64,000 bases of DNA. Origin: Microbacterium sp. SA39. Lineage in GTDB: Bacteria > Actinomycetota > Actinomycetes > Actinomycetales > Microbacteriaceae. The stretch is taken from assembly GCF_000967865.1 (NCBI RefSeq), contig NZ_JXRU01000031.1, positions 124,001-188,000 on the forward strand. Reading direction: 5' to 3'. How positions within the stretch are numbered: the first letter of the stretch is position 1; each line of letters begins with the position of its first letter. Of this stretch, positions 26,501 to 37,841 are shown in pieces. The notes under the pieces are model-generated. The model searched no databases and was not told the DNA's origin. It was given only the letters and a program-made list of their open reading frames with translations. The position numbers and the translations under genes are program-made.

Positions 26501-26854
26501 ACGCGCCGCCGGCAGGACGTCGTCGACGGGTTCAGAGCGGGACAGCAGGTCGTCTTCCTCATCAGCCTCAAGGCCGGCGGGTTCGGCCTCACGCTCACGG
26601 AAGCCGATTACGTGTTCCTGCTCGATCCCTGGTGGAACCCCGCGGCGGAGGCGCAGGCGATCGACCGCACCCATCGCATCGGCCAGACCAGCCAGGTCTT
26701 CGTCTATCGGATGATCGCGTCAGGGACGATCGAGGAGAAGGTGCGCGAGCTCCAGCAGCGCAAGGCGCGCCTGTTCACAGCGGTGATGGACGACGAGGAA
26801 CTGTTCGCGAGGTCTCTCACCGCGGACGACATCCGCGGGCTCTTCGACGACTGA
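23564..26854 (+). CDS. SWIM zinc-finger SNF2-family helicase
   Basis: 1096 aa. A SWIM zinc finger lies at the N-terminus (Cys76-x-Cys78-x5-Cys84-x-His86). The middle third is a poorly conserved spacer. The C-terminal half is a Swi2/Snf2 ATPase: Walker A DDMGLGKT at about 651-658, DEAQ box LDEAQFVKN at about 750, GTPMENSLSELWSLL, and the helicase C motifs LVFSQFTSFLD, GFGLTLTEADYVFLLDPWWN and DRTHRIGQ. Bacterial proteins of this build are ATP-dependent DNA translocases whose role is mostly unknown (repair or transcription recycling are suggested). ATG with GAGAAGGA upstream. It is not in an obvious defence cluster. Confidence 0.9.
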   Translation: MPAPRVDLRDLMQITDAGGYARGLAYFREGNVLDLDWDEDRQALEAHVKGSNDAEYLVEVGFVSSNGKRHVRSTRCSCPVRSACKHVVAALLASNVHSYAQQDGARTVESVAPAPALVEPTALSWRALVATTAAAQTRPLALGVELRHRAPRGDNHWAPRAVRPATPRDLARSTGELLLAIRPLMRSQQTGAWIQGQAGWDLVRRDVAQFGRLQTRWFGDLLSISRDSLLSGNAGDWLVVDQIESGLLWSHLRAGADLGIPLVASQKTATVHLAETADVTATIARDETGALTVAALVTVDGATVAASDVHPIGRTGVYSAVLVGSRMRITLAEVALSEQVRALLDAQRPLVIPADEETAFVAEAYPLLARRATVQTVGDVSLPEIPAPEPVLDVAFETGDVVSYSFTWDYRGFGTVPFASSPAAVRDPAAEAVRRAALETVWQEHTTKRFSPAGSFHDIDAAAFVAQVVPALESAGVRVVTTGARKAYRELQGDPEVKVTTVESTDADWFDLGIIVTIDGRNIPFGPLFTALSRGKKKLLLSDGGYFSLSHPALDRLRELIEEAGELGEWETGPRISRYQTDLWEEFEDLADESQPAVSWRSTAEGLRAATGVPATPLPASVDAELRPYQKSGFDWLVFLWRHRLGGILADDMGLGKTLQLLAFVQHTRDTGEKRPFLVLAPTSVLSTWKTEARRFTPELRVAIVDTTSGTRGGVLADAAASVDIVVSSYTVARLDEQEFGRIEWAGLILDEAQFVKNPKTKLHRAIATFRADVTYAVTGTPMENSLSELWSLLKLAAPGLFPSARKFRDRYIQPIEKGKVPENEEGGEFRQRRLAQLRRRIRPLMLRRTKELVASDLPPKQEQVLEVELSPAHRAVYDIVLQRERQKVLGLIDDLDRNRFIVFRSLTLLRMLSLAPELVDEADADIGSSKLDTLLERVIELQAEGHRALVFSQFTSFLDLAAARLDAAGIPYAHLDGSTRRRQDVVDGFRAGQQVVFLISLKAGGFGLTLTEADYVFLLDPWWNPAAEAQAIDRTHRIGQTSQVFVYRMIASGTIEEKVRELQQRKARLFTAVMDDEELFARSLTADDIRGLFDD

Positions 26855-26900
26855 GTCATTACTCACGGCTGGTCTCCGCCAGCGCCCAGGGGGCCGCCGA

Positions 26901-26906
26901 TAGAAT
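26901..26906 (+). promoter_or_regulatory. Candidate -10 of the MBL-Rieske gene (TAGAAT)
   Basis: TAGAAT lies 28 nt before the ATG at 26935, leaving a leader of about 20 nt that holds GAGAGGA as ribosome binding site. Confidence 0.5.
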
Positions 26907-26934
26907 CGGACGGTTCACTTTCGAGAGGAATGCA

Positions 26935-28512
26935 ATGCGGATCACGGGACTCGGCCACGCCGGGATGTTCATCGAGACGGTCGGCGGGAACATCATCTGC
27001 GACCCCGTCCTCGGACCCTCGTTCTTCGGCTCCTGGTTCCCATTCCCCGACAACCGCGGACTCGACTGGGAGCGCTTCGGACGTGACGCCGACTTCCTTT
27101 ACATCTCGCACCGGCACCGGGACCATTTCGATCCAAGGCTGCTCGAGCGATACGTCCGCAAGGACATCGAGGTCCTTCTGCCGGAGTATCCGATCGACGA
27201 CCTCGAGCGCGACATCCGCGCGCTCGGCTACACGAACATCACCTACGCCCCGGCGGGGGAGATCATCCAGCGCGGCGACCTCAAGATCATGATCACGCCG
27301 CTGCGCGCGCCGAGCGACGGCCCCATCGGCGACTCGTCGCTGAGCGTCGACGACGGCACCGCATCGGTGCTGAATCAGAACGACTCGCATCCGCTGGATC
27401 TCGAGAAACTGCTGGGCTTCGGCAAGCCCGACGCCTACTTCACGCAGGTGTCCGGGGCGATCTGGTGGCCGATGGTCTATGACCTGCCGCTCGATGCCAA
27501 GCAGAACTTCGCAAAGCTCAAGCGTGACGCGCAGAACAAGCGCGCCATGTACTACATCGAGAAGGTCGACGCGACGCATGTCTTCCCGATGGCCGGTCCG
27601 CCGATGTTCCTGCGAGACGACCTCTTCGACTTCAACGGCGTGGGCCGCAACGGCGAGTCGATCTTCACCGATCAGAAGCAGTTCCTCGCTCACATGAAGG
27701 AGCTGGCTCCGCAGTACGACGGGCACCTCTTCGTCCCTGGCACGGTCGTCACCGTCGAAGGCCCCTCCGTCACCACCGAGCAGTCGCTGTACACGGATGC
27801 CGAGATCGCCCACATCTTCGACGAGAAATGGGACTACCTCGAGTCGCAGCGCGCGAGCCGTCAGCAGGAGATCCGCGACGAGGAGGCCTCCCGCGCGGAG
27901 ATCATCCCGCCGGCCGAGATGCTCGAGACGTTGAAGGCGTGGTGGGAGCCGCTGCTGAAGAAGTCGCGCACCATCCGCCTCGGCGTCGGCGGAGCCGTGC
28001 GCTTCCAGATCGGCGAGCTCGACATGGTCGTCGACTTCCCGCGCGCCAAGGTCCGTGAATACGCGGGGGAGGAGTGCATCTACTGGTACACGATCCCCGC
28101 CGATCTCGTGTCGACGAACATCCGCGACCGGGAGATCGACTGGTCGAACTCGATCTTCCTGTCGATGCAGTTCCAGGTCGGCCGCAGCGGCAAGTTCAAC
28201 GAGTTCCTGACCACGTTCCTCAAGTGCCTCTCCGTCGACCGCATCGAGTACGTCGAGAACTGGTACCAAGAGCAGACCGACCAGACCGAGGATGCCCAGG
28301 TCGGCGCCTGGGTCGTGCAGCGCCGGTGCCCGCACCTTCGCGCGGACCTCACGAAGACCGGCAAGGTCGACGAGGACGGCGTGCTCACCTGCAGCATGCA
28401 CGACTGGAAGTGGGACCTGAAGACCGGCCGGTGCCTGTCGACCAGCGGCCACCCGATCCGGTCGACGAAGATCGACGACGTCACCGACCCGGTGCTGCAG
28501 GAAGCCAGTTGA
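26935..28512 (+). CDS. Metallo-beta-lactamase fold protein with C-terminal Rieske [2Fe-2S] domain
   Basis: 525 aa. Residues 1 to about 270 are an UlaG-like metallo-beta-lactamase domain: GLGHAGMFIET at 5-15 and the metal motif HRHRDH at 59-64 (HxHxDH). Residues about 330-440 form a separate conserved region (LGVGGAVRFQIGELDMVVDF, WSNSIFLSMQFQVGRSG) that I cannot name. The C-terminus is a Rieske domain with Cys465-x-His467 and Cys486-x2-His489, all four cluster ligands present. MBL plus Rieske recalls CMP-sialic acid hydroxylase, but there the Rieske domain is N-terminal. The substrate is unknown; a cytoplasmic redox or hydroxylase enzyme is an inference. It has its own promoter and no functional neighbours. 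Confidence 0.85.
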   Translation: MRITGLGHAGMFIETVGGNIICDPVLGPSFFGSWFPFPDNRGLDWERFGRDADFLYISHRHRDHFDPRLLERYVRKDIEVLLPEYPIDDLERDIRALGYTNITYAPAGEIIQRGDLKIMITPLRAPSDGPIGDSSLSVDDGTASVLNQNDSHPLDLEKLLGFGKPDAYFTQVSGAIWWPMVYDLPLDAKQNFAKLKRDAQNKRAMYYIEKVDATHVFPMAGPPMFLRDDLFDFNGVGRNGESIFTDQKQFLAHMKELAPQYDGHLFVPGTVVTVEGPSVTTEQSLYTDAEIAHIFDEKWDYLESQRASRQQEIRDEEASRAEIIPPAEMLETLKAWWEPLLKKSRTIRLGVGGAVRFQIGELDMVVDFPRAKVREYAGEECIYWYTIPADLVSTNIRDREIDWSNSIFLSMQFQVGRSGKFNEFLTTFLKCLSVDRIEYVENWYQEQTDQTEDAQVGAWVVQRRCPHLRADLTKTGKVDEDGVLTCSMHDWKWDLKTGRCLSTSGHPIRSTKIDDVTDPVLQEAS

Positions 28513-28515
28513 CCT

Positions 28516-28541
28516 GTACCACCGCAGCTGATCGGTGGTAC
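28516..28541 (+). promoter_or_regulatory. Palindromic operator of the vapBC-like pair
   Basis: A perfect 9-bp inverted repeat, GTACCACCG (28516-28524) and CGGTGGTAC (28533-28541), with 8 nt between the arms. The right arm overlaps the first three bases of the -10 box of the antitoxin gene (TACTCT, 28539-28544). This placement is expected for autorepression by an antitoxin or toxin-antitoxin complex. The repeat also begins 4 nt after the upstream stop codon, so it could instead or additionally act as a terminator hairpin. Confidence 0.65.
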
Positions 28542-28544
28542 TCT
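28539..28544 (+). promoter_or_regulatory. Leaderless promoter -10 of the antitoxin gene (TACTCT)
   Basis: TACTCT ends 6 nt before the ATG at 28551; there is no ribosome binding site. It lies partly inside the right arm of the palindrome. Confidence 0.5.
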
Positions 28545-28550
28545 TGCGTC

Positions 28551-28808
28551 ATGCCTACAACGTTGACGCGGATCCAGGTCACGCAGACCGTGCACCTTCG
28601 CGATGCGCTGGAACTCGCGGAGACGGAGTGGCCCGGCTTGCCGAAGTCAGAGCTCGTCGCAAGACTCGCCGGGCTCGGCGCTGAAACGCTGGCAGCCAAG
28701 CGGTCGGCGAAGAGGGCGGCGCGACGGGCGGCGCTCGAAGCGACGCGTGGGACGATCGCCTACCCTCCCGGGTATCTCGAAGAACTCCGAAAGGACTGGC
28801 CGGAGTGA
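28551..28808 (+). CDS. VapB-like antitoxin
   Basis: 85 aa. It precedes the PIN-domain toxin with a 4-nt overlap (GTGA), the usual antitoxin-first order. The N-terminus TTLTRIQVTQTVHLRDALEL could supply a ribbon-helix-helix or similar DNA-binding fold; the middle is rich in Ala, Lys and Arg (AAKRSAKRAARRAALEATRG), and the tail YPPGYLEELRKDWPE is hydrophobic and acidic, as expected for a toxin-neutralising segment. I do not recognise the exact family; the call rests on size, position and the palindromic operator. Confidence 0.65.
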   Translation: MPTTLTRIQVTQTVHLRDALELAETEWPGLPKSELVARLAGLGAETLAAKRSAKRAARRAALEATRGTIAYPPGYLEELRKDWPE

Positions 28809-29185
28809 TCGTCCTGGATGCCGGGGTGCTCATCGCGCACCTGGCCGTCGAAGACGTTCATCGAGACGCCGCGTTCGAGATCCTTGATACCGAGGACGAT
28901 CTCCTGATCCATCCCCTGACCCTTGCAGAAGCGCTGGTGCATCCTGCGCGGGTGGGCACCGAGCGAGAGGACCTTGCGAGGATCGATTCGCTCGGACTGC
29001 TTCGGCGAGAGGAGAGTGTCGACGAGCCCGTGCGGATCGCCCGCCTGCGGGCTGCTTCATCGATGAAGCTTCCTGACTGCGCCGTCCTCGCTACAGCGGA
29101 ATCGTTCGGCGCCACCCTCGCCACCTTCGACCGTCGACTCGCCGACGTGGCACGTTCGCGGGGCGTCGAGGTCGTCGGAGTCTGA
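28805..29185 (+). CDS. PIN-domain toxin (VapC-like ribonuclease)
   Basis: 126 aa, the usual VapC length. The PIN fold has its acidic Mg-binding residues: Asp5 in MIVLDAGVLI, Glu42 in LTLAEAL, Asp91 in KLPDCAVLATA and Asp109 in TFDRRL. VapC toxins cleave tRNA or rRNA when free of antitoxin. The GTG start overlaps the antitoxin stop, so the two are translationally coupled. All catalytic residues are kept, so the toxin is probably active. The target cannot be predicted from sequence. Confidence 0.88.
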   Translation: MIVLDAGVLIAHLAVEDVHRDAAFEILDTEDDLLIHPLTLAEALVHPARVGTEREDLARIDSLGLLRREESVDEPVRIARLRAASSMKLPDCAVLATAESFGATLATFDRRLADVARSRGVEVVGV

Positions 29186-29195
29186 CCTGCTCGGA

Positions 29196-29201
29196 TAGAC
29201 T
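29196..29201 (+). promoter_or_regulatory. Candidate -10 of the pyr operon (TAGACT)
   Basis: TAGACT lies 60 nt before the pyrR ATG. Transcription from about 29208 would give a leader of roughly 48 nt that contains the PyrR-binding hairpin. Confidence 0.5.
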
Positions 29202-29224
29202 GGCGGGACAAGCAACCTTTAACA

Positions 29225-29240
29225 CCGTCCTGTGAGGCGG
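29225..29240 (+). promoter_or_regulatory. PyrR-binding RNA hairpin in the pyr leader
   Basis: The leader reads CCGTCCTGTGAGGCGG: CCG pairs with CGG, CC with GG, with a one-base bulge and a TGTGA loop. This matches the conserved PyrR-binding element (TCCnGnGAGGC) known from Bacillus and Mycobacterium leaders. The Shine-Dalgarno-like AGAAGGGA (29241-29248) follows immediately, so PyrR with UMP/UTP could block translation of pyrR. No terminator or antiterminator hairpin is present, which favours translational repression as shown in M. smegmatis. Confidence 0.75.
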
Positions 29241-29255
29241 AGAAGGGAGCGGCTG

Positions 29256-29786
29256 ATGAGCGCACGCATCGTGCTGCACGAAGCCGACGTATCGCGGGCG
29301 TTGACCCGTATCGCGCACGAGATCCTCGAGTCGAATCGAGGGGCTGAGAACCTCGTCCTGCTGGGCATTCCGACCCGCGGCGTAACTCTCGCCCACCGCC
29401 TCGCGCGACTGATCGGAGAGATCGCCCAGACCCCGGTCGCGGTCGGTGCTCTCGACGTGACGCTCTTCCGGGACGACCTGTCGAAGCATCCCACCCGGTC
29501 GCCGCATCCCACCGACATCCCCGATGGCGGGATCGACGGGAAGACGGTCGTCCTCGTCGATGACGTGCTCTTCTCCGGTCGCAGCATCCGCGCCGCCCTC
29601 GACGCGATCCAGTCGATCGGACGCCCCGCCGTCGTGCGGCTCGCGATCCTCGTGGACCGCGGCCACCGCGAGCTCCCGATCCGGCCCGACTTCATCGGCA
29701 AGAACATCCCCTCCGCGCGCTCCGAGCGCGTCAACGTGCGCCTCCTCGAGAACGACGGGGCCGACGAGGTGGCGATCGGCGAATGA
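29256..29786 (+). CDS. pyrR: Bifunctional pyr operon regulator / uracil phosphoribosyltransferase
   Basis: 176 aa. RNA-binding repressor of the pyr operon with UPRTase activity. The PRPP-binding motif [18 protein letters not shown] lies at about 94-111; [14 protein letters not shown] and [10 protein letters not shown] are family-specific. I chose ATG 29256, which has AGAAGGGAG upstream; an in-frame start at 29232 would lie inside the RNA hairpin. First gene of an operon whose members overlap by 1-4 nt down to carB and pyrF. Confidence 0.95.
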   Translation: MSARIVLHEADVSRALTRIAHEILESNRGAENLVLLGIPTRGVTLAHRLARLIGEIAQTPVAVGALDVTLFRDDLSKHPTRSPHPTDIPDGGIDGKTVVLVDDVLFSGRSIRAALDAIQSIGRPAVVRLAILVDRGHRELPIRPDFIGKNIPSARSERVNVRLLENDGADEVAIGE

Positions 29787-30748
29787 GGCATCTTCTCGAT
29801 ACCCGCACGCTCGACAGGGCGACCGCCCTGCGCATCCTCGACATCGCGGAGGACATGTCCGACACGCAGTCGCGTGAGGTGAAGAAGCTCCCGACGCTGC
29901 GCGGCAAGACGGTCGTGAACCTCTTCTTCGAGGACTCGACGCGCACTCGCATCTCGTTCGAGGCAGCCGCCAAGCGGCTCTCGGCAGACGTCATCAACTT
30001 CGCCGCCAAGGGATCGAGCGTCTCGAAGGGGGAGAGCCTGAAGGACACGGCTCAGACACTGGAGGCGATCGGAGCGGATGCCGTCGTCATCCGGCATCCC
30101 GGCTCCGGCGCTCCGCAGACTCTCGCGACCAGCGGCTGGATCTCGGCCGGCGTGGTGAACGCCGGTGACGGCACGCACGAGCATCCGACGCAGGCGCTGC
30201 TCGACGCCTTCACGATCCGCAAGCGCCGTTTCGGCGCGGACAGTCGCGGGCGTGACCTCGCCGGTCTCCGGGTCGTGATCGTCGGGGATGTGCTGCACTC
30301 GCGGGTCGCCCGCTCGAACGTGTGGCTGCTCACCACGCTGGGCGCCGAGGTCACACTGGTGGCGCCGCCCACGCTGGTCCCGCAGAACGTGTCGCTCTGG
30401 CCCGTCCGTGTCGTCTACGACCTCGACGAGGCGCTGGCCACGGACCCCTACGCGGTGATGATGCTGCGTATCCAGCTGGAACGGATGAACGCCGCGTATT
30501 TCCCGACTGAGCGGGAGTATTCGCGCCGCTGGGGTCTCGACGCACGGCGTGTGGCCAGCCTTCCGGACGGTAGCATTGTGATGCACCCCGGACCCATGAA
30601 CCGCGGGCTGGAGATCTCCTCCGCAGCAGCTGATTCCACCCGCTCGACGGTGCTGGAACAGGTTGCGAACGGAGTATCCGTGCGCATGGCGGTGCTGTAC
30701 CTGCTCCTGGCAGGCGAACGAGACGACGAACGAGGGGGAGACCTGTGA
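29783..30748 (+). CDS. pyrB: Aspartate carbamoyltransferase, catalytic subunit
   Basis: 321 aa. Condenses carbamoyl phosphate and aspartate. Carbamoyl-phosphate site [13 protein letters not shown] (about 49-61), [10 protein letters not shown] near 75, the [10 protein letters not shown] loop near 134 and the [11 protein letters not shown] segment near 171; aspartate-binding LRIQLERM near 231. No pyrI regulatory subunit is present, as usual in actinobacteria, where activity depends on the catalytic trimer alone. ATG overlaps pyrR by 4 nt. Confidence 0.96.
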   Translation: MRHLLDTRTLDRATALRILDIAEDMSDTQSREVKKLPTLRGKTVVNLFFEDSTRTRISFEAAAKRLSADVINFAAKGSSVSKGESLKDTAQTLEAIGADAVVIRHPGSGAPQTLATSGWISAGVVNAGDGTHEHPTQALLDAFTIRKRRFGADSRGRDLAGLRVVIVGDVLHSRVARSNVWLLTTLGAEVTLVAPPTLVPQNVSLWPVRVVYDLDEALATDPYAVMMLRIQLERMNAAYFPTEREYSRRWGLDARRVASLPDGSIVMHPGPMNRGLEISSAAADSTRSTVLEQVANGVSVRMAVLYLLLAGERDDERGGDL

Positions 30749-32049
30749 GCGAGACCCTCGTCATCACCGGCGCACGGCTGCTCGGTGCGGAGAGCGCCGA
30801 CATCATCATCGAGGGCGGTGCCATCACCGAGATCGGCTCCGGCCTGAGCCGGACGGGTGCCCGTGTCATCGACGCCGACGGGCTCGTCGCGCTGCCGGGG
30901 CTCGTCGATCTGCACACGCATCTGCGCGAGCCCGGCTACGAAGCATCCGAGACCATCCTCACCGGCACCAGGGCGGCGGCGGCGGGCGGTTTCACCGCTG
31001 TGTTCGCCATGCCGAACACCTCTCCGGTCGCCGACACCGCTGGCGTCGTCGAGCAGGAACTCGCTCTCGGCGAGGCCGCCGGCTACGCCACGGTGCAGCC
31101 GATCGGCGCGGTCACGGTCGGTCAGAAGGGCGACCGTCTCGCCGAGCTCGGCGCGATGGCGGGCTCGCGAGCGCAAGTGCGCGTCTTCAGCGACGACGGC
31201 TTCTGCGTGTTCGACCCGCTCATCATGCGTCGCGCGCTCGAGTACGTGAAGTCCTTCGACGGAGTGATCGCGCAGCACGCACAGGACCCGCGTCTCACCG
31301 AGGGAGCCCAGATGAACGAGGGCACCGTCTCGGCAGAGCTCGGACTCGCCGGCTGGCCCGCGGTCGCCGAGGAGTCGATAATCGCGCGTGACGTGCTGCT
31401 GGCCGAGCACGTCGGCTCACGGCTGCACGTGTGCCACCTCTCCACGGCCGGCTCGGTCGACATCATCCGCTGGGCCAAGAAGCGCGGCATCGCCGTCACG
31501 GCCGAGGTCACGCCGCATCATCTGCTGCTGACGGACGAACTGGTCCGCGGATACGACGCCCGCTACAAGGTCAATCCGCCGCTCCGTCGGGAGGAAGACG
31601 TTCTCGCCGTGCGGGAAGGGCTCGCCGACGGCACGATCGACATCGTCGCCACGGATCACGCCCCGCACCCGAGCGAGCACAAGGCCTGCGAGTGGCAGGC
31701 GGCGGCGAACGGCATGGTCGGACTCGAGAGCGCGCTGCGCGTCGTGCACCAGTCGATGGTGCAGACCGGGCTGATCGGCTGGTCCGACGTGGCCAGGGTC
31801 ATGAGCGCCGCCCCTGCCCGAATCGGTCGACTCGCGGGCCACGGCACGCCTCTCGAGGTCGGGCGCCCTGCGCAGATCACGCTCTACGACGCGTCCGTCG
31901 ACGGGGTGTTCACCGAGGCGGACCTGCATGGTCGCAGCGTGAACTCGCCCTACCTCGGGCGGGCGCTGCCCGGTCGTGTGCAGTTCACGGTGCACGGCGG
32001 ACGGCTCACGGTCGACGGCGGCATCCTGGTCGAGGAGCTGAACGCGTGA
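30745..32049 (+). CDS. pyrC: Dihydroorotase
   Basis: 434 aa, type I dihydroorotase of the amidohydrolase superfamily. Zinc ligands in [12 protein letters not shown] (about 53-64); [11 protein letters not shown] near 254; the third metal Asp in [12 protein letters not shown] near 300. C-terminal beta-sandwich returns with [13 protein letters not shown] start overlaps pyrB (GTGA). Downstream is a small membrane protein gene, again with a 4-nt overlap. Confidence 0.96.
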   Translation: MSETLVITGARLLGAESADIIIEGGAITEIGSGLSRTGARVIDADGLVALPGLVDLHTHLREPGYEASETILTGTRAAAAGGFTAVFAMPNTSPVADTAGVVEQELALGEAAGYATVQPIGAVTVGQKGDRLAELGAMAGSRAQVRVFSDDGFCVFDPLIMRRALEYVKSFDGVIAQHAQDPRLTEGAQMNEGTVSAELGLAGWPAVAEESIIARDVLLAEHVGSRLHVCHLSTAGSVDIIRWAKKRGIAVTAEVTPHHLLLTDELVRGYDARYKVNPPLRREEDVLAVREGLADGTIDIVATDHAPHPSEHKACEWQAAANGMVGLESALRVVHQSMVQTGLIGWSDVARVMSAAPARIGRLAGHGTPLEVGRPAQITLYDASVDGVFTEADLHGRSVNSPYLGRALPGRVQFTVHGGRLTVDGGILVEELNA

Positions 32050-32570
32050 GCCGCGAACTCGCCATCGCGGTCATGATCGCCGTGGCCGTCCTCATGCTGC
32101 TCGCGATGCTGTTCGCCTGGCGACGACGGTTGCGACGCGACTCCGGTCTCACCGCGCCCCTCGGCGTCCCCGAGCACGCGGAGGTCGCGCGGCGCGACGA
32201 GGTGCTCTACGTCTCGACCACGCGTCACGATCAGCCGCTGGAGCGCCTGGCGGTCTCGCCGCTGACGTATCGCGCCCGAGGCGAGCTGGCGACGACGGAT
32301 CGCGGCATCGCCCTCTGCCTCGACGGTTCGCCGACGGTCTTCCTCGCCAGCAGCCGTCTGGTGCAGGTCGACCGGGCCACCGTGACGATCGATCGAGTGG
32401 TCGAGCGCGGCGGACTGATCCGCGTCGCCTGGAACGCCGACGACGACACCGTCGTGGACTCGTATCTGCGCCTGACCACGGGCGACCCCGACACCCTCAT
32501 CTCTGAACTGCAGCGGCTCGTCACGCCTTCGCACGACAGCGCCGCCCCCGACACAGGAGCCACACGATGA
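32046..32570 (+). CDS. Conserved membrane protein of the pyr operon (PH-like domain)
   Basis: 174 aa. One N-terminal membrane helix (residues about 5-23, [19 protein letters not shown]) and a short basic stretch (WRRRLRRD), then a cytoplasmic beta-rich domain of about 130 residues ([22 protein letters not shown] strand pattern). A gene of this type sits between pyrC and carA in many actinobacteria; Rv1382 of M. tuberculosis is the equivalent. Its function is not known. It is fully embedded in the operon (overlaps pyrC and carA by 4 nt each), so co-regulation with pyrimidine synthesis is certain from layout even though its role is not. Confidence 0.8.
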   Translation: MSRELAIAVMIAVAVLMLLAMLFAWRRRLRRDSGLTAPLGVPEHAEVARRDEVLYVSTTRHDQPLERLAVSPLTYRARGELATTDRGIALCLDGSPTVFLASSRLVQVDRATVTIDRVVERGGLIRVAWNADDDTVVDSYLRLTTGDPDTLISELQRLVTPSHDSAAPDTGATR

Positions 32571-33711
32571 CCTCCCTGCCCGAAACCGCCGTCCTCGTCC
32601 TGGAAGACGGCACCCGTCACACCGGTCGCGCCTACGGAGCGCGCGGTCGCAGCCTCGGCGAGGTGGTGTTCGCCACCGGAATGTCCGGCTACCAGGAGAC
32701 GCTCACCGACCCGTCGTACGCAGGCCAGATCGTGCTGCAGACGGCGCCGCACATCGGCAACACCGGCATGAACGACGAGGACACCGAGTCTCGGCGCATC
32801 TGGGTCGCCGGCTACATCGTCCGCGACCCTTCGCGTGTCGTGTCGAACTGGCGCGCGAACGCCTCGCTCGACGAGATCCTCGTGAAAGACGGGATCGTCG
32901 GCATCAGCGGCATCGACACCCGGTCGATCACCCGCCACATCCGCTCGGCGGGCTCCATGCGCGGGGGGATCTTCTCCGGTTCGGATGCCGAGCTCGACGC
33001 CGATGAACAGTTGCGGATCGTCCGCGAAGCGCCCCAGATGGCCGGTCGGAACCTCTCCGCCGAGGTGTCGGTGGATGTCGCCGAGATCACGACGGCGATA
33101 GGGGAGAAGATAGGCAACCTGGCCGTGCTCGATCTCGGCGTGAAGCAGGCCACGATCGACAACCTCGCCGCCCGCGGCTTCGAGGTGCATGTGCTTCCGC
33201 AGAGCGTGACGATCGACGACATCCGCTCGATCGACCCGGTCGCGGTCTTCTACTCCAACGGCCCCGGCGACCCCGCGGCATCCGGCGATCACGTCGAACT
33301 GCTCCGCTCGGTGCTCGACGACGGGCTCCCGTTCTTCGGGATCTGCTTCGGCAACCAGCTGCTCGGCCGGGCGCTGGGTCTCGGCACGTACAAGCTGCCG
33401 TTCGGCCATCGCGGCATCAACCAGCCGGTCCTCGACAAGACCACGGGGCGCGTGGAGATCACCGCGCACAACCACGGCTTCGCGGTCGAGGCGCCCCTCG
33501 AGGGCTCGTTCGACAGCCCGCACGGCTACGGCAAGGTCGAGGTCAGCCACGTCGGGCTCAACGACAACGTGGTCGAGGGCCTCCGCGCGCTCGACATCCC
33601 GGCCTTCTCGGTGCAGTACCACCCCGAGGCCGCCGCCGGCCCGCACGACGCCAACTACCTCTTCGACCGGTTCCGTGACCTCGTGGTCGCGACGCAGAAG
33701 GACAGCAAGTA

Positions 33712-33712
<1 letters not shown>
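32567..33712 (+). CDS. carA: Carbamoyl-phosphate synthase, small (glutaminase) subunit
   Basis: 381 aa. Class I glutamine amidotransferase that feeds ammonia to CarB. N-terminal CarA domain ([19 protein letters not shown]) followed by the glutaminase with nucleophile Cys260 in [15 protein letters not shown] and the catalytic His/Glu in [13 protein letters not shown]. Interdomain NGPGDPAA is present. ATG overlaps the upstream membrane protein gene; the stop overlaps the carB start by one base (TAATG). Confidence 0.97.
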
Positions 33713-36995
<3,283 letters not shown>

Positions 36996-36999
<4 letters not shown>

Positions 37000-37841
37000 C
37001 ACAGACCTTCGGCGAGCGGATGAGCGAGACCCTGCGTACGCAGGGTCCGCTCTGCGTCGGGATCGACCCGCATGCCGCGCTCCTCGCGGCGTGGGGACTG
37101 ACCGGCGATGCCGGCGGAGTGCGCGAGTTCGGCTTGCGCGTCGTGGAGGCGGCGGCCGGCCGAGTCGGCGTCGTCAAGCCGCAGGTGTCGTTCTTCGAGC
37201 GGTTCGGATCGGCGGGCATCGCGGCACTCGAAGAGGTGATCGCGGCCGCGCGTGCGGCCGGCCTGCTCGTGATCGCCGACGCCAAGCGCGGCGACATCGG
37301 CTCGACCATGGACGACTACGCCGCGGCGTGGCTGACCCCCGGGTCGCCGTTGGAGTCCGACGCGCTCACCGTGAACCCCTTCCTCGGGGTGGGCGCCCTC
37401 GCCGGCGCGTTCGACCTCGCCTCGACGCACGGCAAGGGACTCTTCGTGCTCGCCGCGACCAGCAATCCGGAGGCCGCAGGCCTGCAGCGTGCGATCGGGG
37501 CATCCGGGGCCACCGTCTCTGCGGAGATCATCGCCCACGTGTCTGAGCGCAATCGAGCCGCATCGGATGCCGGCGCGTGGGGGAGCTTCGGCTTCGTCAT
37601 CGGCGCCACCGTGGACTGGGCACACGCCGGTATCGCGCCGTTCGCGCCCGTCGCACCCATCCTGGCCCCCGGGTTCGGAACCCAGGGCGCGACGCCGGCT
37701 GAGCTGCGTGCGCGGTTCGGGGCGATGTCGGGAGCAGTGATCGCGAGCGAGAGCCGCAGCATCCTCTCCGCGGGTCCCGCAGGACTGGGGGCGGCGATCG
37801 ATGCACGTGCCGCCGAATACCGGGAGGTCGTCAGTGCCTGA
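36996..37841 (+). CDS. pyrF: Orotidine 5'-phosphate decarboxylase (PyrF type 2)
   Basis: 281 aa, longer than the E. coli type and typical of the actinobacterial type 2 family. Catalytic [15 protein letters not shown] (about 93-107) with the Lys/Asp network; N-terminal [12 protein letters not shown] and later [12 protein letters not shown] for phosphate binding. GTG start overlaps carB. pyrD and pyrE are not in the window. The mIHF-gmk gene begins 8 nt inside the 3' end. Confidence 0.93.

Noticed and set aside
23564..29185. The helicase, MBL-Rieske and toxin-antitoxin genes as one anti-phage system
   Set aside because: The MBL-Rieske gene and the toxin-antitoxin pair each have their own promoter, the helicase is separated from them by 80 bp, and no nuclease, methylase or sensor partner completes a known defence type; the evidence supports three independent loci.
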